DNA of 64,000 bases from Jeotgalibaca ciconiae (GCF_003955755.1 NZ_CP034465.1:1482001-1546000); one strand, 5' to 3'; positions 17,970-27,424 are shown, numbered from the stretch's first letter. The notes: generated from the letters alone by a model not told the origin. Numbers and translations: made by a program.

Positions 17970-19114
17970 ATGGATGGATTAGTTAATTGGTTAGAGCGTT
18001 ACATTTTACCTACTGCATCAAGAATAGGGAATGAAAAACATTTAGTAGCGGTACGTGACTCTTTTATTACGATGATGCCAGTGACAATGGCGGGAGCAAT
18101 TGCTGTTTTGCTAAATGCCTTCTTAAGAGATTTTCCCACACAATATTTAGGCGGACCAGAAAACTGGATCACCACCACTTTTACACCGGTCATTACTGTT
18201 AATGGTTTAGTTTGGACAGGAACAATCGCTGTGATGTCACTGATATTTGCAGCCTCTCTCGGCTACCATTTATCAAAAGCTTATCAAGTGAATGAGACAG
18301 GTGGTATGTTCATTTCACTTGCCGCTTTATAATGGGCGTTCCTCAAACGGCCAACACAAGTCTTGTTCTATCAGGAGAGTTACCAGAAGCAGCTTCCACA
18401 ATGATTACAGATGCTGGTGGTCTAGTTTCTACAGTGGATGGCGTAACTACCATTGGATCAAGTGGTTGGGGTTACTTCTCTTTTAGTCAATATTTTGGTG
18501 GTACCGGCCTTTTCGCAGCTATGATTTTTGGCTTTATTTCCGTATTAATTTATGCTTTCTTAATGAAAAAGAATATTATCATCAAGTTACCAGATTCTGT
18601 TCCTCCAGCAATTTTGAAAGCGTTTTCAAATATCATCCCTGGGACACTTGCATTGTATGCCTGCGGAATTATCTATTCAGTTTTTGAGAATGTTTTTGGA
18701 CAAAGCTTGATAGACTGGATTTCTGAATCCATTCAAGCACCACTTCTCAACTTGTCGCAAGGATATGCAGCAGTAATTCTCATTACTTTACTAGTGCATG
18801 TTCTCTGGGTGTTTGGTTTACATGGAACGAACATTATGGGAGCGGTATTACAGTCGGTTTACGGAGTAGCGATGACAACTAATTCAAATGCATTTCAAAG
18901 CGGCCTGGAAGTTCCTTATAAATGGGTGGCAGGTGTCCTCTGGGTAATGCCTCCTGTATTGAGCGGATTTTTAGCAACAGCAGGTGACTGGCGAGCAATT
19001 ATCCTGTCACTGATTAACTTAGCAGTAGGTATTTTGATTTGGGCTCCGTTTGTTATTGGAGCGAACAGAACAGAAATAAAATCAGAAACAGAAGTAGAGG
19101 TAGCAGTTGAATAA
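17970..19114 (+). pseudogene. PTS cellobiose-type EIIC, frameshifted and internally shortened
   Basis: The first part starts at ATG 17970 after AGAGGA (MDGLVNWLERYILPTASRIG...) and stops at TAA 18330-18332. The remainder (MGVPQTANTSLV...) is open in another frame from ATG 18332, consistent with one lost base near 18327. The second part keeps VFGLHGTNIMGAVLQSVYG and PPVLSGFLATAGDWRA. The region normally between them, with the GGSG and NEP substrate motifs, is absent, suggesting an internal deletion of roughly 60-110 codons. TAATG overlap could allow reinitiation, but not a complete permease. Confidence 0.78.
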
Positions 19115-19142
19115 TTTGTAGAATGAAAGTTGGTGAATAGTA

Positions 19143-19562
19143 GTGGAATTTAAACAAACAGTGCGTGTTCCAGTAGCACATTTATATAAAGTACTGATTC
19201 AATCAGCTGCATATGATATTCAACAACATTCAAGTCAGGAAATAGATGATACTGAGTTAAAAGGAATAACTTATGAAAAATCATTTAATCAGAGTGCTTC
19301 AGCTGAAATAACGATTACCGATCAAATAGCGAATCGCTCGTATGGATTTCAGACAGTGACTCCTAAAAGGACGTTTCATACTTTGTACCAACTAGAAGAA
19401 ATGAATGATAAATGCCGTGTCGTCTATCAAGAAGAATTAACAAGTGAACGGAAAATCCAACAAATAAATGATTTAGTAATGAGCTGGTTTATGCAGCGAT
19501 CGAAAAAGAAACGCTTGTCATTACTGTTTCATGCAATTGAAAAAGAATACCAAGAACAGTAA
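19143..19562 (+). CDS. DUF3284 family protein
   Basis: A 139-residue protein of the DUF3284 type that commonly sits in lactose/cellobiose PTS operons of Lactobacillales. It begins with GTG 19143. Visible segments are FKQTVRVPVAHLYKVLIQSA and YGFQTVTPKRTFHTLYQLEE, and a basic C-terminus is SRKKRLSLL-like. The fold is probably SRPBCC-like; its biochemical role is unknown. It lies between the broken IIC and the MupG-like gene and is itself intact. Confidence 0.75.
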   Translation: MEFKQTVRVPVAHLYKVLIQSAAYDIQQHSSQEIDDTELKGITYEKSFNQSASAEITITDQIANRSYGFQTVTPKRTFHTLYQLEEMNDKCRVVYQEELTSERKIQQINDLVMSWFMQRSKKKRLSLLFHAIEKEYQEQ

Positions 19563-19598
19563 TATAAGATAAACAATGACAAGCAAAAGGAGTTAGCA

Positions 19599-20690
19599 AT
19601 GAAGAGAGAAATTGGTATTTCCATTTACCCAGATCAAAGTGATCCGGAAGAGGATAAAAAATATTTAAAAAAAGCAGCATCACTAGGATTTCAACGCTTG
19701 TTTATAAGTATGTTGGAAGTGAGCGAAGGAAAAGAAGCAGTTAAAAAGAAATTCCAGCAGATTATTCAGTATAGCAGTGACCTTGGCTTTGAAGTTATTT
19801 TAGATGTGGCTCCAAATATCTTTAGTGACCTAGAAGTGTCCTACGATGATCTATCCTTTTTTCATGAATTAGGTGCCCATGGAATTCGCTTGGATGTAGG
19901 TTTTGATGGATTCAAAGAGTCATTGTTAACGTATAATGAGTACGGATTGACAATTGAATTGAACATGAGTAATAATGTGGCCTATCTTGATAATATCTTG
20001 AGTTACCAAGCTAATCGGTCTGCTTTGTATGGCTGCCATAACTTTTACCCGCAAGTCGGTACTGCATTGCCCTATGACTTTTTCATGGAGTGCAGCAAGC
20101 GATTCAAGCAACAAGGTCTGCGAACAGCAGCTTTTGTAACCAGCGGGACAGGTCATCAAGGTCCTTGGGATGTGAATGATGGTTTGCCTACACTTGAAAT
20201 GCATCGACGCTTACCAATTGTAACGCAAGTAAAGCATCTATTTGCAACCAATCTTATTGACACGGTAATTATTGGAAATGCCTATGCTTCTGAAGAAGAA
20301 CTTGAAGCAGTAGCAGCAATTAATCGCATCCAAGTAGAGTTTGATTTCGAGTATATGGAGGAAGCTACGCCACTTGAGAAGGCAATCCTTGAAGAAGAAC
20401 AGCATTATCGTCGAGGCGACATTACTGATGAAATGATACGCTCCACTCAAGTACGGGTGAAGTACGCTGATCAATCAAATCCGCCAAGAGAGCATGAGGG
20501 CGAGTTCCAACGAGGTGACATCGTTTTAGGAAATGAACAGTTTGGTAAATATCAAAATGAATTACAAATTGTCCTCAAACCCCATAAAGATTTACGTAAA
20601 AATCTTGTTGGCCGTATTAAAGAGCAAGAATTGATGTTATTGGATTACATTCAGCCTTGGAGCAAGTTCAGGCTGAAAAACACTAAATAA
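19599..20690 (+). CDS. MupG-like 6-phospho-glycosidase (DUF871)
   Basis: A 363-residue DUF871 protein with an N-terminal TIM-barrel (about 1-235), REIGISIYPDQSDPEEDKKYL, and ILDVAPNIF. Further motifs are GIRLDVGFDG, LYGCHNFYPQVGTAL and TSGTGHQGPW. A C-terminal cyclophilin-like domain follows (about 240-363). The characterised member is Staphylococcus aureus MupG, a 6-phospho-muramidase acting on phosphorylated MurNAc-GlcNAc. By context this copy would hydrolyse a phosphorylated disaccharide imported by the now damaged PTS. It is intact, so it may serve another transporter. Confidence 0.85.
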   Translation: MKREIGISIYPDQSDPEEDKKYLKKAASLGFQRLFISMLEVSEGKEAVKKKFQQIIQYSSDLGFEVILDVAPNIFSDLEVSYDDLSFFHELGAHGIRLDVGFDGFKESLLTYNEYGLTIELNMSNNVAYLDNILSYQANRSALYGCHNFYPQVGTALPYDFFMECSKRFKQQGLRTAAFVTSGTGHQGPWDVNDGLPTLEMHRRLPIVTQVKHLFATNLIDTVIIGNAYASEEELEAVAAINRIQVEFDFEYMEEATPLEKAILEEEQHYRRGDITDEMIRSTQVRVKYADQSNPPREHEGEFQRGDIVLGNEQFGKYQNELQIVLKPHKDLRKNLVGRIKEQELMLLDYIQPWSKFRLKNTK

Positions 20691-20705
20691 AAAATTTGTT
20701 AAAAA

Positions 20706-20738
20706 GTCGGTCCCAATTAAGATTGGGGTCGGCTTTTT
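20706..20738 (+). terminator. terminator after the mupG-like gene
   Basis: GTCGGTCCCAAT (20706-20717) pairs, with some G-U pairs, with ATTGGGGTCGGC (20722-20733), followed by TTTTT. Confidence 0.75.
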
Positions 20739-20777
20739 AGCTGGATAGATGACATTTCTCTTTTCGTATACAGAAAC

Positions 20778-20818
20778 CTTACAAAATCTGTAAGTGTTTT
20801 TTAAAGCGGAAGTATCGT
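20778..20818 (+). promoter_or_regulatory. BceR-type operator and promoter region
   Basis: CTTACA (20778-20783), five bases, then TGTAAG (20789-20794) is a palindrome like the TTACA-n-TGTAA boxes bound by BceR-type regulators. A weak -10 (TATCGT, 20813-20818) follows. Its position before bceA suggests autoregulation by the response regulator encoded in the operon. Confidence 0.6.
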
Positions 20819-20857
20819 AAAGTAACAGTAAGAAAACATTACGAGGGAGACTGGATC

Positions 20858-21634
20858 ATGGAGAATAAACTACTAGAAGTAATTGAATTGCAAAAAGTTT
20901 ATGGAAAAAAGGAAAGTCCGACAAACGCTTTGGACGGAATTAGTTTTGATGTATTGCCCGGGGAATTTCTAGGGATTATGGGACCGAGCGGATCAGGAAA
21001 GACGACTTTGTTAAATTGTATCGCCACGATTATTAAACCGACTGCTGGACAAGTGTTGCTTTCGGGAGAGAATATCAGCGCTTTTAACAGCAAAGACTTG
21101 GCCCAATATAGGGGAAGTCGTATTGGATATTTATTTCAAGATTTTGAGTTATTGGATAACTTGACGGGAAAAGAGAATATTATCTTGCCGATTTCGATTC
21201 ATGGAATCAATAGTCAAGAGGCTGACAAAAGGTTGAATGAGCTTTCTGAATATTTTGAAATTACCAATGTTTTACAGAAATTTCCTTCACAAATGTCCGG
21301 AGGTCAGAAACAAAGAGTTGCGGCAGCAAGATGCCTGATTGCAAATCCTGATATTATATTAGCTGATGAGCCAACCGGTGCGCTGGATACTCGTTCAGCT
21401 CGGACGTTGATGGAGAAGCTAAAAGGAATGAATCAAAAAGACGAACGAACCGTATTAATGGTGACCCATGATGCAAATGCCGCCAGTTTTTGTTCCCGAA
21501 TTTTGTTTATTCAGGATGGAATCATCTTTCATGAATTACGTCGTCAAACCAATGATGAATCACAAGATGAGTTTTATGACCGAATTTTACAGGTAATGGC
21601 GCAATTAGGAGGAGGGAGCGCGAATGTTCTTTAA
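20858..21634 (+). CDS. bceA: Bce-type ABC transporter ATPase
   Basis: A 258-residue ATPase of the MacB/BceA group. Walker A is GPSGSGKTT, Q-loop GYLFQDFELLDNLTGKENI, signature MSGGQKQRVAAARCL, Walker B IILADEPTGALD, and H-loop MVTHDANAAS. With the 10-TM permease downstream it forms a transporter that frees undecaprenyl cell wall intermediates from peptide antibiotics such as bacitracin. The last bases overlap bceB by 11. ATG 20858 follows a GAGGGAGA box. Confidence 0.93.
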   Translation: MENKLLEVIELQKVYGKKESPTNALDGISFDVLPGEFLGIMGPSGSGKTTLLNCIATIIKPTAGQVLLSGENISAFNSKDLAQYRGSRIGYLFQDFELLDNLTGKENIILPISIHGINSQEADKRLNELSEYFEITNVLQKFPSQMSGGQKQRVAAARCLIANPDIILADEPTGALDTRSARTLMEKLKGMNQKDERTVLMVTHDANAASFCSRILFIQDGIIFHELRRQTNDESQDEFYDRILQVMAQLGGGSANVL

Positions 21635-23765
21635 TCTTGTATATCGAAATGCTCAACGGAGTCGAAAAGAAAATCTCATTTATTTTTTTACACTCGTGAC
21701 AGCGGTTGCCTCTTTCTACATTATTCTTTCGCTTGAAAAGCAGGATGTAGTCTTGTACTTAAAAGAATTTGAAAGTGATGCAATCAACCGATTGCTTGGG
21801 TTGATGCCGCTTTTGTATGTTTTTGCACTTTTTTTGTTATTCTTTTTAGTCTTGTTTGCCAATCGCTATCAATTGGAGCGAAGGAGTAAGGAATTCGGTG
21901 TGTATTTATTATTGGGAATGCAGCAGAAAAGATTGTTTTGGCTATTGATGATGGAGGGGGTTCTGACTTCTTTATTTGCTTTGTTTATGGGGATTGTAAC
22001 TGGCGGCTTATTAGCAGAAATTATCAGCTTGACTACATCTAGGCTGATTGGTCAAGGTATCATAGGTCATCAAATTAGTTTTTCCTTTCAAGCAGTGTTA
22101 TACACTGCCGTTGGTTTTTTGGTGATTCAAATAGCAGCACTATTTATTTTAGGAAATAAACTATTTAAAGAAGAGCTTCATTCCTTGTTGTATGGCGGAG
22201 TGGAAGCAATACAGCAAATGGGTAACGCAGGTGGAAATTGGCTGATGCTGCTCTCGGGGTCTGTCTCTTTAGGAGTCGCATACTGGATTGTCTTAATTTA
22301 CTTTAAATTGTTCCATTTAATGATGCTCCTGCTTGCAGTGGTTTTAGGGATTATCGGAACAATTTTAGTCATTCGAGGAGTAGCTAGGCTATTGAACGCA
22401 ATGGCACTTCGGACGAAAAAGAATGAAACAAAAGGACTGTATGTTTTTACAATCCGTCAACTTCAAGAAACCATCGCGAATCGATCTACCTCTGTTGCGA
22501 TTGCATCCATTTTATTAATGTTAGCAATGTTAATGCTGGCGAATGGTTCTTCCATCATTCTCAGTTCGAGCGAAGATTTGGAAAATGATCAGCAAGTATA
22601 TGATTTTACAGTTCTCGGGGAAAACGATGAAGTCGAAGCCTTCCTTACTTCTGATGTAATGGTACCTTATGTAGAAAATTTAAATCCCTTAGCAATGGGG
22701 TATTTAAAGACAATCGAAGATATTGAAGAAGGGCCTGTGGATTGGTCGAAGTTACGTGCTCAAATTGTTTCTGCTTTGCCAGAAGACGTTGAAGATCCCG
22801 GAAATACCGGAAGTACTTCTATGAGCGGCGATTATCCAGAAGCGTTAAATTTATTAGGAGCACTGGATTATCGTTTAGATCATCCCTATACGATCCCTCT
22901 TTCTGCTTATAATCGCTTATTGGGAGCAGCTGGTGAAGAAAAAGCGATGATGAACGAGGATGAAGTGTCTCTCTACTTAAACACGAGATTCATGACAACT
23001 GATCAAGATGGAAAATTGCCTGTTTTAGAAAGTATCATTGATAAGGCTCGCTTCGACGAAGAGCCACTTATTCAAATAAATGATAAGGCCTATCAGCTTA
23101 CGCCATTGTTGCCAATGAAGGGACTCGTTACAGACCGAAGTATTACGATTACAGCTGCTTTGATTATTCCGGATGCTCTTTTTGAAGAGCTTGTTGACCC
23201 AGTTAATCAAGAAACTTACTGGAATTTCACAATTCCTGATGTACTGGTGGAGAAAGAAGGGTTGATGGCTCCCATGAAAGAAGCGAGCGATTTGATTAGT
23301 ACGACAAGTTTCCAATTTGAGAGTTATTTGCAAAATTTCGGCAGGCAACTATTTTATGTTGTTGCCGGAAGTTATACCTTATTGTATCTTGGCTTTTTAT
23401 TTCTCGTGATTGGTTGTACAGTACTTGCCTTGCAATTCTTAACGCAGATGAGTCAGACAAGAAAAAGATATCAGACTCTTACTTATTTAGGAGCTGGCAG
23501 AGAACAAATGAAAGCATCCATTCGCAAACAAGTTAGCTGGTATTTTTTATTTCCATTGATTCCAGCATGCATCAGTGGCATAGTTGGAATAAGAGCTATG
23601 CAACTTTTCCTTGTTCCCTACATTAGTAATCCCGGAGTATTCATTCCCTTTGTTCTGGCAATGGTGATGGTATTTTTATTCATTTTACTTGTGTATGCTT
23701 TCGCAGTCTATCGAACAGCGGTTGGAGAAATGGATCAGTTACGTTGGAAACCAACTGGAGAATAA
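21624..23765 (+). CDS. bceB: Bce-type ABC transporter permease
   Basis: A 713-residue permease with ten predicted membrane helices. The large extracellular domain (about residues 315-570, after the seventh helix) is the family hallmark and binds the antibiotic complex. It starts MFFNLVYRNAQRSRKENLIY as typical BceB proteins do. A FtsX-like region RSKEFGVYLLLGMQ lies near residue 90 and RKRYQTLTYLGAGREQMK near 610. The size is a little above the usual 640-660. It also serves as the sensor that signals to the histidine kinase. The exact antibiotic specificity cannot be deduced. Confidence 0.9.
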   Translation: MFFNLVYRNAQRSRKENLIYFFTLVTAVASFYIILSLEKQDVVLYLKEFESDAINRLLGLMPLLYVFALFLLFFLVLFANRYQLERRSKEFGVYLLLGMQQKRLFWLLMMEGVLTSLFALFMGIVTGGLLAEIISLTTSRLIGQGIIGHQISFSFQAVLYTAVGFLVIQIAALFILGNKLFKEELHSLLYGGVEAIQQMGNAGGNWLMLLSGSVSLGVAYWIVLIYFKLFHLMMLLLAVVLGIIGTILVIRGVARLLNAMALRTKKNETKGLYVFTIRQLQETIANRSTSVAIASILLMLAMLMLANGSSIILSSSEDLENDQQVYDFTVLGENDEVEAFLTSDVMVPYVENLNPLAMGYLKTIEDIEEGPVDWSKLRAQIVSALPEDVEDPGNTGSTSMSGDYPEALNLLGALDYRLDHPYTIPLSAYNRLLGAAGEEKAMMNEDEVSLYLNTRFMTTDQDGKLPVLESIIDKARFDEEPLIQINDKAYQLTPLLPMKGLVTDRSITITAALIIPDALFEELVDPVNQETYWNFTIPDVLVEKEGLMAPMKEASDLISTTSFQFESYLQNFGRQLFYVVAGSYTLLYLGFLFLVIGCTVLALQFLTQMSQTRKRYQTLTYLGAGREQMKASIRKQVSWYFLFPLIPACISGIVGIRAMQLFLVPYISNPGVFIPFVLAMVMVFLFILLVYAFAVYRTAVGEMDQLRWKPTGE

Positions 23766-23788
23766 ACAAACAGAAAGCAGGTGTTGGA

Positions 23789-24463
23789 ATGAAACGGGTT
23801 GTCATTGTAGAAGATGATAGATGGCTGCGAGAAGAGTTGATTCATTTACTGGAAAAGGCTGATTATGCTCCTTTTCCAGTAACGGATTTCTCTGATAATA
23901 TCGTTCGCACAATTGTTTCGCTAGCGCCTGACCTCGTTTTGTTAGATATTAATTTGCCGGGCCAATCTGGATTTGAAATTTGTAAAAAATTAAAAGCAAA
24001 AAGTACATTGCCTATTTTAGTACTCACCTCGCGCGATCGTTTATCGGATGAACTTCACGCTTTGAATTTAGGTGCGGATGATTATTTAACAAAACCATTT
24101 CACAAGGAAAAATTATTAGCCCGTGTTCGGAATCTTTTACGAAGATTTCAAGAAAGTCCCAAATTTTTGGATGGTGGAACTTTTAAAATGGATCCAAATA
24201 CCTTTACAATTTTCACCAATCAAGAATCCATTGTTCTATCGCAAAAGGAAGGTCTATTGTTGCTAACGCTGTTGCAGCACAGTCCAAACAGTGTAAGCAA
24301 AGAACTGCTATGCCAGGTATTATGGGGAACAACGGACTACATAGACGAGAATGCACTCCAGGTAAACGTGACACGTTTACGAAAATCATTGCGAAAGATC
24401 GGATTGGCATCTTCATTGGAGACAGTTAGGGGAGAAGGGTATCGGCTAAATGAAAAAAATTAG
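23789..24463 (+). CDS. bceR: Bce-type response regulator (OmpR family)
   Basis: The 224-residue regulator has a receiver domain with acidic residues VIVEDDRWL, the phospho-Asp in PDLVLLDINLPG, and Lys in DDYLTKPF. An OmpR winged helix (about 130-224) includes SKEGLLLL-like SQKEGLLLLTLLQHSPN and DENALQVNVTRLRKSL. The frame opens at 23744 inside bceB, but GCAGGTG before ATG 23789 gives the expected N-terminus. It probably binds the palindrome upstream of bceA. It overlaps the kinase gene by 14 bases. Confidence 0.92.
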   Translation: MKRVVIVEDDRWLREELIHLLEKADYAPFPVTDFSDNIVRTIVSLAPDLVLLDINLPGQSGFEICKKLKAKSTLPILVLTSRDRLSDELHALNLGADDYLTKPFHKEKLLARVRNLLRRFQESPKFLDGGTFKMDPNTFTIFTNQESIVLSQKEGLLLLTLLQHSPNSVSKELLCQVLWGTTDYIDENALQVNVTRLRKSLRKIGLASSLETVRGEGYRLNEKN

Positions 24464-25511
24464 AAAAATTTGGTTTCAGATTCAAGATTCAAAGCAATGG
24501 CTGCTGGTAATCTTACTAATGGAGTTTATTTTTATTTTTTTAGCATGGCTTGCTTATCCAGAAGAATTTTGGACATTATTGGGCTTGATGCTTCTCCTTT
24601 CAATAGCAGCAGCCATTGTTCCATTATTATTTTTGATTCTAAGGGAGCAGAGGATTGAAACTTCTTTTCAAGAATTTCTGACTCAACCGGACCAGGAGCA
24701 TGAAGAGCGACTATGTCAATTTATTCCGAAGACGAATCGGCCTTATATACGAAAAATAGGATTATTATTAAGAGAGAACCAAGATGAACTCAATAATCAG
24801 TTGATACAATTAAAGGATTATCAGACATACATCGAAGAGTGGGTTCATGAAATAAAAAAACCGTTGTCTGTTTTGACTTTGGTTTTGGACAATCGTGAAG
24901 AGGAAATGTCTCCATTAGTGAAGCAAAGAATGCTGCATGTAAAAAATGAAATTCACGATGACGTTGAGAAAATTCTGTATTTCGCAAGGTTAGATGCCGT
25001 TCATAAAGACTATCTCTTTCGTCCAGTGGATTTGTGGGATGTTTGTCGGGAAGCGGTAAATGAGCAGCGACCTCTTTTGGAAGAATTTTCCTTTGAGATT
25101 GATTTTATTGGGAATACTAAAGAAGTGATATCGGATCAAAGAAATTTACTTTTTATTCTCAGTCAAATCATTAGTAACAGTGTGAAATATACGGGAAAAA
25201 CGAAACAAAAGCCTTCGATTCAATTTCAGCTCGAAGAAAAGAAAGAATCTGATCAAATTGTATTGAAAATACAAGATAATGGACCAGGAGTAGCTCCCGA
25301 AGATTTGCCTTTTATTTTTGACAAAGGCTTTACCGGGGCGAAAACTGATTATGGTAGGAGAGCGACAGGAATGGGCTTATACTTAGTAAAAAGAGTGGGG
25401 AACGAGTTGGCGATTGATCTAGCAGCAGAATCAAGAGAAGAGGGATTGAGCATTTCTATTGTTTTTCCGAGAGTTTCCTCTCACTCAAAGAAACAAAATA
25501 CTACCTTTTAG
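24450..25511 (+). CDS. bceS: Bce-type intramembrane-sensing histidine kinase
   Basis: The 353-residue kinase has two closely spaced N-terminal membrane helices (about 16-65) with almost no extracellular loop. This is characteristic of intramembrane-sensing kinases that depend on BceAB for input. The phospho-acceptor box is YIEEWVHEIKKPLSVLTLVL near residue 130. ATPase motifs are SQIISNSVKYT (N box), IQDNGPGVAPEDL (G1), FDKGFTG and GMGLYLVKRV (G2). It is the last gene of the four-gene module. Confidence 0.92.
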   Translation: MKKIRKIWFQIQDSKQWLLVILLMEFIFIFLAWLAYPEEFWTLLGLMLLLSIAAAIVPLLFLILREQRIETSFQEFLTQPDQEHEERLCQFIPKTNRPYIRKIGLLLRENQDELNNQLIQLKDYQTYIEEWVHEIKKPLSVLTLVLDNREEEMSPLVKQRMLHVKNEIHDDVEKILYFARLDAVHKDYLFRPVDLWDVCREAVNEQRPLLEEFSFEIDFIGNTKEVISDQRNLLFILSQIISNSVKYTGKTKQKPSIQFQLEEKKESDQIVLKIQDNGPGVAPEDLPFIFDKGFTGAKTDYGRRATGMGLYLVKRVGNELAIDLAAESREEGLSISIVFPRVSSHSKKQNTTF

Positions 25512-25569
25512 CTCGTATGAGTGATATAAGTAGAGTACAACTTGCTAGCTAAAAATGGAGGTTAGTCAA

Positions 25570-26040
25570 ATGAATATTTACGATGTAGAAGTTGCTCTAG
25601 AAAACGGCGAAACGTATAAATTAGACAAATACAAAGGCAAGACATTGTTAATCGTTAATACAGCCACAAAATGTGGATTGGCGCCCCAATTCGATGAATT
25701 TCAAGCTTTATATGATAAATACAAGGATCGTGATTTTGTTATTCTGGGTTTCCCATCTAATCAATTCAAGCAAGAAATTGATTCCGCAAGTGAAGCAGCG
25801 GAATCTTGTCGTTTAACATACGGTGTCACCTTCCCCATGCATGAAATTATTCAAGTAAATGGTAAGGAAGCTCATCCGCTTTTCAAATTATTGACAGGAG
25901 AAACAAAAGGGATTGCCGGGAAAGCAGTTAAATGGAACTTTACAAAATTTTTAGTAGATAAAAATGGTGAAATCATTAAACGCTTCGCTCCCACTGCAGC
26001 ACCTCTTTCATTTGAGGACGAAATCGAAAAATATCTATAA
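25570..26040 (+). CDS. glutathione peroxidase-family thiol peroxidase
   Basis: A 156-residue protein with NTATKCGLAPQFDEFQALY near residue 30; this Cys is the peroxidatic residue (cysteine, not selenocysteine). It is followed by VILGFPSNQFKQE (Gln) and KWNFTKFLVDKNG (Trp/Asn). Bacterial enzymes of this family reduce peroxides, generally with thioredoxin. The frame opens 15 bases earlier, but GGAGG spacing supports ATG 25570. It is a single gene with its own terminator. It is cytoplasmic, without a signal peptide. Confidence 0.92.
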   Translation: MNIYDVEVALENGETYKLDKYKGKTLLIVNTATKCGLAPQFDEFQALYDKYKDRDFVILGFPSNQFKQEIDSASEAAESCRLTYGVTFPMHEIIQVNGKEAHPLFKLLTGETKGIAGKAVKWNFTKFLVDKNGEIIKRFAPTAAPLSFEDEIEKYL

Positions 26041-26047
26041 AAATAAG

Positions 26048-26086
26048 AAAAAAGCGTACTGTTCATTTATGAGCAGTACGCTTTTT
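26048..26086 (+). terminator. terminator of the peroxidase gene
   Basis: GCGTACTG (26054-26061) pairs with CAGTACGC (26074-26081), with AAAAAA before and TTTTT after. Confidence 0.85.
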
Positions 26087-26313
26087 CTATCACTAGTGTT
26101 AATGTCTAACGGTCCAAGTTTATCTCTCAGAAATTAGATAGATCGTACCAAAGTAGAGTAGAAACTGTAAAACGATTTTCTTCTCTGCTCAATTCACTGC
26201 TACTCTTAGAAATTTTTTTAGTACAAGGCGATTCAATAGGCATTGTTCTTCAAGTCAACTTTCCTTTTCCTTATGACTAACTCCTTTACGAAACAAAAAG
26301 ATTAAAAAATTTC

Positions 26314-26363
26314 TTGACAGAACAAATAAAAATCGGTAATCTTATAAAACGTAATTATTACGA
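26314..26363 (+). promoter_or_regulatory. promoter with Zur-like box for the zinc lipoprotein cluster
   Basis: TTGACA (26314-26319) and TAATCT (26337-26342) are 17 bases apart. Just downstream, where transcription would start, is CGTAAT-T-ATTACG (26350-26362). This perfect palindrome fits the Firmicutes Zur consensus TCGTAATNATTACGA. Zinc-bound Zur would block the promoter, giving expression in zinc shortage, as expected for ZnuA and ZinT genes. The rest of 26090-26313 shows no gene. Confidence 0.7.
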
Positions 26364-26389
26364 TTTAAGAAAAGGAAGAAGGGGAATGG

Positions 26390-27370
26390 ATGAATCGGTT
26401 AGTGAAATGGACCAGCAGTCTTTCAATATGTTTATTGTTGGCTGCTTGTCAATAAGGAGAAACTCAAAAATCTGGAAGTGCTGTTCAGCAAGAATCATCT
26501 GAACAAGCAATTCGTTCTGACAATTCTGTATATGGAAACATCAAGATTAATGGATTGGCGGATCATTATCACACGGGAGATGAAATCGAATTGTCAGTGT
26601 CTGTGGATAGTAAGATCGATAATGCTGACTGGAGTTGGTACACGAGAGAGAGTGATGAGAATGAGTGGAAAGCAGTCAATGGATTACAGACAGAAATTTT
26701 TTCTAGAGAAGCCACGAGAGATGGTTTACAAATCAAAGCAGCATTAGTAGATGATAAAGGACAAGTTGTTGCTGAATCCGAACCTGTCCAGGCGACTATT
26801 GATGATCACCATGGAAACGATGAAGAAACTCGTCGAATTTATAATGGTTTCTTTTACAATACTGAAATAAAAGATCGCGAATTATCAGATTGGGAAGGCG
26901 ACTGGCAGTCGGTTTATCCATATCTTTTATCAGGAGATCTAGACGAAGTATTTGAAGAAAAAGCTGCTCAAAGTGATTCGATGACGTTTGAAGAGTATAA
27001 GGAATATTATGCAGCAGGATATGAGACGAATGTAAATCGGATTACAATTGAAGACAATCGTTTTACTTTCTTTTATGAGGATGGACAAGAAAGTACGGCC
27101 GAATATGAGTATGATGGTTATGAAATTTTAGAATACGAAAAGGGAAATAGGGGTGTTCGATTTGTGTATTCACGAGTAGAAGAATCGGAAGAGATGCCTC
27201 AATACATCCAATTTAGTGATCATTTAATCGCTCCTAAAGAATCTAGCCACTATCATCTTTATTGGGAAAATGATCGTAATGAACTATTGAGTGAAGTGAT
27301 GAATTGGCCAACCTATTATCCAAATGATTTAGATATAGAAGGAATTATCAGAGATATGCTTGCTCACTAA
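26390..27370 (+). pseudogene. ZinT-domain lipoprotein gene with stop after the lipobox
   Basis: From ATG 26390 the frame gives MNRLVKWTSSLSICLLLAACQ, a complete lipoprotein signal with LAAC lipobox, then TAA at 26453-26455. The same frame continues uninterrupted to 27370. It encodes a linker (GETQKSGSAVQQESSEQ), an Ig-like HYHTG domain (about 26540-26815) and a ZinT/YodA domain. The last has IYNGFFYNTEIKDRELSDW, WQSVYPYLLSGDLDEVF and the end ESSHYHLYW...NWPTYYP. ZinT domains bind zinc and pass it to ZnuA/AdcA. Translation would stop after 21 residues unless the stop is read through. Confidence 0.85.
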
Positions 27371-27424
27371 ACGAATTGTGCAGGGCTGTTAACTACGACA
27401 ATTACTAGAAAAGGAAGATGAATC

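Noticed and set aside
18292-18486. Small ORF inside the IIC junction as a separate gene
   Set aside because: It overlaps both conserved IIC parts in another frame, with no ribosome binding site and no homology pattern.
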